DNA of 64,000 nt from contig CAVSIB010000010.1 of the NCBI GenBank assembly GCA_963727835.1, forward strand, positions 6,835 through 70,834. Reading direction: 5' to 3'. Shown in pieces: positions 57,321 to 64,000 of this stretch; position 1 is the stretch's first letter; every line of letters begins with the position of its first letter. The position numbers were made by a program, and so were the translations under genes. Under the pieces are notes generated by a model. That model saw only the letters and a list, made by a program, of their open reading frames with translations. It ran no database searches and was not told the DNA's origin. The stretch is from G026625185 sp963727835 (GTDB lineage Bacteria > Desulfobacterota > WTBG01 > JAGOGO01).

Positions 57321-59552
57321 CTAAATATCCATCATCTTTCGTAATACTTCTCTTGGCTTGACCCCATCACTGGGTCCAACAATCCCATCTTCTTCCATTT
57401 TTTCTATCATCCGCGCAGCGCGGTTATATCCGATCCGGAGTTTCCTTTGGATCAAGGAGATGGAAGCCTGACCAAGGTTAGTCACCAAAGCCACTGCCTC
57501 CCGGTACTTTTCATCCGTAACGTCAGCCGAGTCATCTGCAGTTTCTTCTGCAACCTCCAAGTGGAGTTCTTGATACTCTGGTTTCGCTTGCTCCTTAAGA
57601 AACTCCACGATCCTCCGGATTTCATCGTCAGAGAGAAAAGGCCCATGGATCCGTTTAATTCTTCCGCTCCGAGGAGAAAGAAAAAGCATATCTCCCTGGT
57701 TAAGAAGGTTCTCCGCTCCGTTGCAATCCAGAATTATCCGTGAATCCGTTTTAGTGGCAAGCCGGAAAGAGATTCGAGCAGCAAAATTTGCCTTAATAGT
57801 TCCGGTTACGATGTCAACCGAAGGCCGCTGCGTGGCAACTAAAAGATGGATACCCGCGGCCCGCGCCATTTGAGCTAAGCGGGCAAGCAGCCACTCTACT
57901 TCCCGGGTGGCTACGGTCATAAGATTAGCTAATTCATCAATCACAATCACAATCCAGGGCATCTTCTGGGGGGGCATCTCCTCTCCGTTTTCCGCTGAAT
58001 CAGAAAGCAGTGTGCTTGCTTGTGGCTTTACTACCTTCTGGTTATAAGCCCAGATGTCCCGCGCCCCCATCCTCGCCAGCAAATGATACCGCCGCTCCAT
58101 CTCCTCAACCGCCCACCGAAGCGCCTCAGCTGCTTGTTTAGCATCAGTTACCACCGGGTAAATAAGGTGAGGAATATCTTCATAAAGAGTGAGCTCCGAA
58201 CGCTTGGGGTCAATAATAAGGAGCTTTACATCCGTGGGCAGAGCCTTATACAGAATCGAGCAGATCATCGAATTGATAAACACGCTCTTGCCTGAGCCGG
58301 TGGTGCCCGCGATTAAAAGATGAGGCATTTTGGCTAAGTTAGCAATAATCGGCATTCCGTAGATATCTTTGCCCATGCCCAGGGTTAAGGGCGATTCATT
58401 TTGAAGAAATTTCTCTTGACCAACAATCTCTTTAAAGAAAACTGTCTCCCGATTCTTGTTGGGTATCTCCACCCCAATCGCTCCCCTTCCCGGGATAGGC
58501 GCGATGATTCTGATTCCCATGGCTTTAAGCCCCAAAGCCAAGTCGTCAGCTAAGTTAACAATCCGGTTGATTTTAACGCCAGGCGCAGGCTCAAGCTCAT
58601 ACAGCGTTACCACGGGACCGGGGTGGACATTTACCACCGTGGCTTGGACTCCAAAATCATTGAGTTTATTTTCCAAAAGCCTCGAGTTTTGAAGAAGAAA
58701 TTCTCTCTCGATTTGGGTAACTTCCCTTTGCGGATCATGGAGCAAAGTAAGCGGGGGGAGCTTAAAACCCGAAGGCAGTGTCACTTGAGCAGGTGTTTTG
58801 GGTTTCTCCGGTGAAATCTTGTCAGGTGCCGGAGGAGCAATAATCACTGGTTCCTTTTGGATGATCTGTGGCTCTTCCCTTTCCCGAAAAAGAGGAAGTG
58901 GTTCTTTTTTCTTGAGAGGCTTTGTTTCCGCCCTATCGGCTTTCTTCTGAGTAAAAATCTTCTTCCCGGTTTTAAAAAGAAAAAGCAACCCTTTTCCCAA
59001 AAAAGTTAAACCAATAAAAATAAAACGTCCCAGCTGGATAAAGGAAAAGTTGGCGTACAGCCGCAAGGAAAGAACCAAAACGAGGATTAAGAGGATATTA
59101 GAACCTGCTTTATTTAAATATTTTATAAGAAAATCAGAGAGGATAGAACCTAATAATCCACCCGCATTTCCCGAAAAATTGATGAGCGTGACTTTCCCCA
59201 AATTAAGATTTAATAGCCCTGCAGTTGAAAACATGAGCCCAAGAAAGCTTAAGCTCTTAAGCAGCCGGAAAGAAAATTTAAGGGTAATAAAAAGCCGGAC
59301 CGAAAGATGAAAAAAAGCCACTACCAGCAGGAAAGCGCTAAAACCAAAACCTTGGAACAAAAGATCAGCAAGACAGGAGCCTATTATTCCTAATAAGTTA
59401 TGAATCGTTTGCGGACGGTTAGTATAATAGGATAATGAAGGATCTTTTGCGTAATAGGAAATAAGGCTTAGAAACATCACTAAGCTAACGGCAAAAAGAA
59501 TGACGGAGAGAACTTCGTTTCGCAGTGAGGATGGCTTTTGAGGTTTTCTCAT
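57321..59552 (-). CDS. ftsK: DNA translocase FtsK/SpoIIIE
   Basis: A 743-residue septal DNA pump. Four hydrophobic segments occupy residues 15-170 (VILFAVSLVMFLSLISYY), then a basic, proline-rich linker of about 80 residues. The motor domain has Walker A LIAGTTGSGKSVFIN, LLIIDPKRSELTLYEDIPHL, VIVIDELANLMT and LLVATQRPSVDIVTGTIKAN. The gamma winged-helix domain is at the C-terminus (LGQASISLIQRKLRIGYNRA) and reads KOPS-like sequences in known members. The frame is intact. Followed closely by lolA. Confidence 0.97.
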   Translation of the reverse strand: MRKPQKPSSLRNEVLSVILFAVSLVMFLSLISYYAKDPSLSYYTNRPQTIHNLLGIIGSCLADLLFQGFGFSAFLLVVAFFHLSVRLFITLKFSFRLLKSLSFLGLMFSTAGLLNLNLGKVTLINFSGNAGGLLGSILSDFLIKYLNKAGSNILLILVLVLSLRLYANFSFIQLGRFIFIGLTFLGKGLLFLFKTGKKIFTQKKADRAETKPLKKKEPLPLFREREEPQIIQKEPVIIAPPAPDKISPEKPKTPAQVTLPSGFKLPPLTLLHDPQREVTQIEREFLLQNSRLLENKLNDFGVQATVVNVHPGPVVTLYELEPAPGVKINRIVNLADDLALGLKAMGIRIIAPIPGRGAIGVEIPNKNRETVFFKEIVGQEKFLQNESPLTLGMGKDIYGMPIIANLAKMPHLLIAGTTGSGKSVFINSMICSILYKALPTDVKLLIIDPKRSELTLYEDIPHLIYPVVTDAKQAAEALRWAVEEMERRYHLLARMGARDIWAYNQKVVKPQASTLLSDSAENGEEMPPQKMPWIVIVIDELANLMTVATREVEWLLARLAQMARAAGIHLLVATQRPSVDIVTGTIKANFAARISFRLATKTDSRIILDCNGAENLLNQGDMLFLSPRSGRIKRIHGPFLSDDEIRRIVEFLKEQAKPEYQELHLEVAEETADDSADVTDEKYREAVALVTNLGQASISLIQRKLRIGYNRAARMIEKMEEDGIVGPSDGVKPREVLRKMMDI

Positions 59553-59595
59553 GACTACGGATTAATTGTGTTTCCCCGAAAAAGTTATTCCGCGG

Positions 59596-60612
59596 CTAAA
59601 AATTTCCCCCATTAAGGATACAGTTTTGTTTTAGAATGGCTTTTTTCAATTCCTCTTTTTCTACCGAAGCAGTGCCAACCTTTTTAATCACAATCCCCGC
59701 AGCATAATTCGCTATTAAAGCAGCAACTCTTTTCGACGCTCCGGTGGTAAGCGCTAACGTAAGAGCGCTTACCACTGTATCCCCAGCCCCGGTTACATCA
59801 TAGACCTCAGTGGCTAACGTGGGGATGTGGGCAAAAGAACCATTTTTTTCTATCAGAGTCATTCCCTGTTCACCCCGGGTGATCAGGACTGATTCGCAGC
59901 CAATCTTTTTTTGCAGGAGAGAAGCTGCGCGGGAAGCATCCTTATCAGTCAGGATTTTTACCCCACTCATTTCGCTGGCTTCTTTTTGGTTGGGAGTGAT
60001 CATGGTCACGCCTTTATAAATATCGATATGCTCCACCTTGGGGTCCACGATCACGGGTTTCTTATCCTTTTTGCATAGGGCAATAATCTCCTCAACCAGC
60101 TCCCGTGATAACAAGCCCTTATCATAATCAGACAAAATAACCGCATGTATGTCTGAGAAATTTTTTTTGCAATAAGCAATAATCCGTTTTTTAATATCCG
60201 TGTTTAACGGTGAGACTTCTTCCCGGTCAAGCCGAACCACTTGTTGGTTGTGCGCAATAATTCTAGTCTTTACAGTCGTCGGCCGCTCGTGAGTAGCAAT
60301 AATCCCTCAATGCTTATGCCTAACGCCCGAAGATCATGACCGATCTTTCTTCCCATCTCATCATTTCCCGTAACCCCAGCAGTATAAACTTTTCCACCCA
60401 AGGTATGGATGTTGTGAACCACATTCGCAGCTCCGCCTAAGTGGAAACTTTCGTTAGTTATCCGCACTACCGGTATCGGGGCCTCAGGCGATATCCGGTT
60501 AACACTGCCCCAAATAAAATGGTCGATCATTATATCCCCGATGACCATAATCCTGGCCTGGGAAAACTTATCAATGTGGGTTAAAAGGGTTTTTTCGGAG
60601 TAATTTTTTCAT
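59596..60612 (-). CDS. hldE: D-glycero-beta-D-manno-heptose 7-phosphate kinase, two frameshifts
   Basis: PfkB-family kinase making heptose 1,7-bisphosphate for LPS core (kinase-only, RfaE1 type). The start LLTHIDKFSQARIMVIGDIM and FHLGGAANVVHNIHTLGG are the substrate and nucleoside-binding ends; HAVILSDYDKGLLS and VYDVTGAGDTVVSALTLAL carry the catalytic aspartate. One-base shifts near 60585 and 60268 join the frames to about 338 residues, with the ATG at 60612. No adenylyltransferase domain follows. It acts after GmhA. Confidence 0.9.
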
Positions 60613-60792
60613 CGCAGCTTCTACATAAAATAGCATAAATTAGAAATGTTACATAACTGATGGTTAAAGTCAATTTTTTCTGGACATAAGCCCTAAAAAA
60701 ATCCTTCCTTATCCTTTATCGTGAAAACATGTAAAAGTAAAAAGTGTATCAACATTTTTGATTTTTTTAGTACCTTACCTTTACACTACAAA
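60613..60792. other. Intergenic region before a candidate small gene
   Basis: AT-rich sequence with several T tracts. It likely includes the hldE promoter on the minus strand. No other feature is evident. Confidence 0.3.
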
Positions 60793-61108
60793 ATGGTTAA
60801 TAAATTGGCCAAGGGACAAGGGATCTGAATCACAATCAATGGGAACTGGAAGACTATTTTTCCTCACTCGCTAAGTCTACGGGTGCATCCGTTGTTATCG
60901 GCGGCAAGGGGGGTACCAATAACTCCTCCCCTACGCCGTAGTCGTTGCAATGGGCGCTTCACTAACTACGAAACAACGCACATTAGCACAAATGCTGAAA
61001 GAGTCGTTGGCTAACTCGGATACCTCTTTCAGCGGTTTCATTTCACAACTACCTAAGCCAAGCTCACAAATCTCAAAGGATCATATTGTATCAATTTTTA
61101 TGATCTGA
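60793..61108 (+). CDS. Candidate unannotated small gene, frameshifted
   Basis: Read in adjoining frames, the stretch gives MVNKLAKGQG, then DLNHNQWELEDYFSSLAKST and GASVVIGGKGGTNNSS, then YAVVVAMGASLTTKQRTLAQ and MLKESLANSDTSFSGFISQL, ending with VSIFMI at 61108. Two one-base shifts (near 60830 and 60935) are required. The product, about 105 residues, is serine-rich with a hydrophobic VVV strand. No clear ribosome site precedes the ATG. I do not recognise a family. In a window where many genes carry single-base errors, an overlooked gene here is plausible. Confidence 0.35.
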
Positions 61109-61541
61109 TCAAAAGCTTTTGGGTACAGCGTGATTATTATTAAATTGTGGGATCATGTGACTGAAAAGTTACGTGGGTTGCCTACAATTCTTTTAAAATC
61201 CTAGAAAAATTAGTAACTTATGACAAAGCAAAACTACCAGCGGATCATTGAGTCGACCCTATCCGCTGCTGTATGGCTCTAAGTTCGTCTTATTCCCATC
61301 GGTTCGTTTTCCCTTCAAAAACCCACTCCCCCCCATTCCATTGGTCAAGCAAACCGTAAGTAAAAATAAAGTTTACTAATATCAAGATTATAAATAATTA
61401 TCTTTAATCTTCAAAAAGTTTCGGCACCCCGTCATTTTCTCCCTCCCTTTTTCTTCCCGCCAATATTGACATCTTTGAAAACATAAAGTATTTCAAAAAG
61501 AGAGCAAGAAGAAGATTTTTATTACTTACCTGGAAAGAAAA
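61109..61541. other. Intergenic region, 433 bp
   Basis: AT-rich stretch between the candidate small gene and plsC. No convincing ORF, RNA or repeat is seen. The end probably contains the plsC promoter. Confidence 0.35.
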
Positions 61542-62260
61542 ATGCTCGTTTTATTTAGAACCATTTTCTTTTGGACCACTGTTTTTTCATCCCTTCTTTT
61601 TCTTGTCCCTTTTCTTTTTACCCTGCAATCGCGCCCAAAAGCAATCCATTGGATCGAGCAGCGGTGGGGACGTCTTTTGTTGTTTGCCGCCGGAGTTAAA
61701 ACAGAAATTCAGGGAATGGAAAAGATTGATCCTTCACGTTCCTATATTATCATGGCCAACCACCAGAGCTATTTTGATATTTTTTTACTCCTTTTCTCAC
61801 CGGTCCTTATCCGTTGGATGGCAAAAAAAGAGCTTTTTAAGATACCCGTTTTTGGGAGCATATTGCGCTGGATCGGGGCGATCGAGGTTGACCGGGAAAA
61901 GAAATCAAAGGCCTACCTCAGCATAAAACACGCAGTAGATAAAATTCGCAACGGATCAACCGCGCTTATCTTTCCCGAAGGGACCCGGAGCACAGCCGGG
62001 GAATTGCTCCCTTTTAACAAAGGCGGGTTTTCTCTGGCCATCCTTTCGGGGCTCCGTTTACCGATAACTATCAACGGGTCCTGTAAAATCATGGCCAAAG
62101 GGTCTTATCGAGTCTTTCCGGGTTGGCGACGATTTCGGTTCATGCTCCTGTGGAAACAACCGGACTGACGCTGAAAGACCGAACCCAGCTCCAGGAAAAA
62201 ATAAAAGAAATTTTTCAAAACGATCTCAAAGATCCTTCTTCCCTGCAAATGCATTCTTGA
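61542..62260 (+). CDS. plsC: 1-acyl-sn-glycerol-3-phosphate acyltransferase, frameshifted
   Basis: A membrane-associated acyltransferase that makes phosphatidic acid. The N-terminal hydrophobic helix LVLFRTIFFWTTVFSSLLFL precedes the catalytic motif MANHQSYFDIFLL (NHxxxxD) and FPEGTRSTAGELLPFNKGGF. A one-base shift near 62125 extends the protein from PGW to ATISVHAPVETTGLTLKDRT and ends at 62260. About 239 residues. It starts a rightward gene group with DUF4416, yicC and remA. Confidence 0.92.
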
Positions 62261-62363
62261 CAGAGGCTTTTTTTTCTTTTATCATCCAAAAACCTGACTG
62301 AGATCGCGTGCGGGACGATTTTTATAAGAAAATTTATTATTTTTTCATCTTTTTTGTTTTTCT

Positions 62364-62909
62364 GTGGGAAATCCAGCGAATCCTGTTCATGTTAAGCTTA
62401 TCGCCAGCTTAATCTGCCAGAAAGAAGACACTTTTCCGAGTGTCCTCAAAGAAATGGTTAGCCATTTTGGTTCCCTTGATTTTGTCAGCGCAACGATGCC
62501 GTTTGATTTTACTGATTATTATACCGAAGAGATGGGAAAAACCCTTTGGCGGAGGATCGTGGGGTTTGAAACACTAATACATCCGGAAACTCTTTCCTCC
62601 ATCAAGCTTTTAACCAATGCTCTTGAAGCATCACTTTCCCCTGACCCAAAACAGCGAACGGTGAATATTGACCCTGGGTATATGAACCGGTATCATTTAA
62701 TTTTAGCCACAACCAAACCAGCGCCTCACCGCCCTTATCTCAAGGATGGCATTTACGCGGATTTGAGTTTAATCTACCAGGAAAAAGTCTTTAAAGACCT
62801 CCCCTGGACCTATCCTGATTATGGGTCAGAGGGTATAAAGACGCTTCTGAATGAACTCCGTCAAAAATTCCTTTTTCAATTAAAAAGCTTACAGAAAGGC
62901 TCTTCATGA
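62364..62909 (+). CDS. DUF4416 family protein
   Basis: A 181-residue protein matching the DUF4416 family in length and in segments such as VKLIASLICQKEDTFPSVLK, FDFTDYYTEEMGKTLWRRIV, RTVNIDPGYMNRYHLILATT and KDLPWTYPDYGS. Function is unknown; the family is frequent next to yicC in anaerobic Gram-negatives. The start is a GTG at 62364, without a clear ribosome site. The stop overlaps the yicC ATG (ATGA at 62906). Confidence 0.85.
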   Translation: MGNPANPVHVKLIASLICQKEDTFPSVLKEMVSHFGSLDFVSATMPFDFTDYYTEEMGKTLWRRIVGFETLIHPETLSSIKLLTNALEASLSPDPKQRTVNIDPGYMNRYHLILATTKPAPHRPYLKDGIYADLSLIYQEKVFKDLPWTYPDYGSEGIKTLLNELRQKFLFQLKSLQKGSS

Positions 62910-63778
62910 AAAGCATGACCGGATATGCCCGGGCAGAAGGGCGCATTGGCGACCGGCTCTGTGTCGTAGAGATCAAAACAGTTAACCACCGGTTTTTAGA
63001 TATTTTTCTCAAAACCCCCAAGTCATTAGCACCCCTAGAATTATCTTTAAAAAAATATCTGGGAACCAAAATTTCCCGAGGAAGAGTTGATGCAACCATT
63101 CAAATGGAAAATGGGCGCGGGGAATAACGCTCGGGTGAGCTTAAATCTCCCTTTGGCAAAAGAATATTATAAGCTCATTAATAAATTAAAAGAAGACCTT
63201 TCCTTGCAGGAAAACATTTCCTTGCAGCACCTCGTATCATTGCAGGATGTCCTTGTCGTGGAAAAAACCGAGGACAACGTTAGCCAGGAGGAAGAAATTA
63301 CGGTTATTTTAGAGCAAGCTCTGGGTTCTCTTAATACCATGAGAGAAGCAGAAGGGGAGGTATTAAAACAAGACCTTAAACAACGGATCACTAACATTGG
63401 CCCACTCGTTTCCGACATCGAAGCTTCCGCCTCAGGGCTGACCAATGCCTATCGAGAAAAAATACTGAAACGTTTTCAGGACCTCAACGCCCCTTTTACC
63501 CTTGACGAACCCCGCTTTCTGACTGAGGTCTTCCTGTTGGCAAAAAGGGCGGACATCACCGAGGAGATCGTGCGGGCAAAAAGCCATCTTAAACAATGCC
63601 AGGAGTTGCTTGGTGTTGCGGACGCTATCGGCCGCAAGTTCGATTTTACTCTCCAGGAAATAAACCGGGAAGTCAACACCATGAGCGCTAAGGCAAGTGA
63701 CGCGAAAGTCTTCAAGCCGTCATCGAGATAAAAAGCGATCTGGAAAAAATGCGCGAGCAAGTCCAAAATGTGGAATAA
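62906..63778 (+). CDS. yicC: YicC family endoribonuclease, two frameshifts
   Basis: The start MKSMTGYARAEGRIGDRLC and VEIKTVNHRFLDIFLKTP are conserved in YicC. One-base shifts near 63118 and 63710 join three frames; the later part has LTNAYREKILKRFQDLNAPF, RFLTEVFLLAKRADITEEIV and GRKFDFTLQEINREVNTMSA. About 290 residues. E. coli YicC cleaves or helps degrade RNA. It is followed by remA, the usual order before gmk. Confidence 0.9.
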
Positions 63779-63795
63779 AAAAGAGGGAGGGTGAT

Positions 63796-64000
63796 ATGGA
63801 CAGAAGATTGTTAAACGTTGGGTTTGGGAATGTGGTGATGGCATCCCGGGTGGTGGCGATCATTAACCCGGGTTCAGCTCCCACCAAACGCCTCAAGGAA
63901 GAAGCGAGGGGAAACAAGAAAACTTGTTGATGTGACCCAGGGAAGAAAGACCCGCTCGATCATTATCACTGATAGTGACCACGTGGTGCTTTCCGCGGTA
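63796..64000 (+). CDS. remA: RemA/DUF370 family regulator, frameshifted and truncated by window end
   Basis: The ATG at 63796 follows GGGAGGGTG. MDRRLLNVGFGNVVMASRVV and AIINPGSAPTKRLKEEAR are typical; a one-base shift near 63915 restores KLVDVTQGRKTRSIIITDSD and HVVLSAV to the edge. In Firmicutes RemA is a DNA-binding biofilm regulator; the role in Gram-negatives is unknown. The gene continues past the window. Confidence 0.9.

Noticed and set aside
60985..61045. Inverted repeat GCTGAAAGAG / CTCTTTCAGC as terminator or RNA gene
   Set aside because: The loop is 20 nt, there is no T tract, and the sequence is within the candidate reading frame at 60793-61108.

Overview
The window is 64 kb of bacterial chromosome from what looks like an anaerobic Gram-negative. 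LolA, heptose enzymes (GmhA, HldE-type kinase) and an ABC-exported surface polysaccharide indicate an outer membrane with LPS. A tungsten-type aldehyde:ferredoxin oxidoreductase, an ADP-forming acyl-CoA synthetase, an OFA-family carboxylate transporter and a selenocysteine system (tRNA-Sec, SelA, SelB) indicate strict anaerobic metabolism. DUF39/NIL-ferredoxin homocysteine synthesis, DUF4416, RemA and the LplT-PlsC-Aas fusion fit Desulfobacterota, Nitrospirota or a nearby candidate lineage. This placement is inferred from gene content only.

Layout: 1-5.7 kb is a sulfur-assimilation locus (rrf2, cysK, hcyBio, NIL-ferredoxin and thi4 leftward, cysE rightward) with a palindromic operator between the divergent arms. 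5.9-7.35 kb holds a glycosyltransferase, a glycosyltransferase remnant and an internally deleted IS3-type element. 7.5-24.1 kb is core and catabolic: uvrC, a cyclase/amidohydrolase pair, ferredoxin plus AOR, tRNA-Sec, nadE, a mini beta-carbonic anhydrase beside an OFA transporter, tRNA-Pro, rdgB, an ADP-forming acyl-CoA synthetase and thpR. 24.7-41 kb is a variable polysaccharide island: Wzm/Wzt transporter, radical SAM protein, a methyltransferase-GT2-coiled-coil fusion, DegT aminotransferase, NeuD-like acyltransferase, a BKACE enzyme, many glycosyltransferases, and truncated duplicate gene ends that record recombination. 41-60.6 kb is a leftward core block: cinA, pgpA, gmhA, rluD, HNH, selA, a ceramidase-like membrane protein, the LplT-PlsC-Aas fusion, selB, a DksA-type protein, rimO, lolA, ftsK and a heptose kinase. 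61.5-64 kb runs rightward: plsC, DUF4416, yicC, remA.

About 28 otherwise well-conserved genes, including uvrC, selB, rimO, lolA and yicC, are interrupted by one or more single-base indels, commonly beside short homopolymers. The reading frame resumes at once with full family similarity, so I annotate these as single genes with probable sequence or assembly errors. Independently of this, the polysaccharide island holds genuine remnants: an orphan 3' end of a second Wzt gene, an orphan 3' end of a GT4 gene and a nucleotidyltransferase N-terminus.

The most unusual items are a Thi4 with cysteine at the sulfur-donor position inside a sulfur regulon, a stand-alone serine-recombinase-like domain, the methyltransferase-GT2-coiled-coil fusion in an ABC-type polysaccharide locus, a BKACE enzyme among sugar-modifying genes, and a possible undescribed small gene at 60.8 kb.
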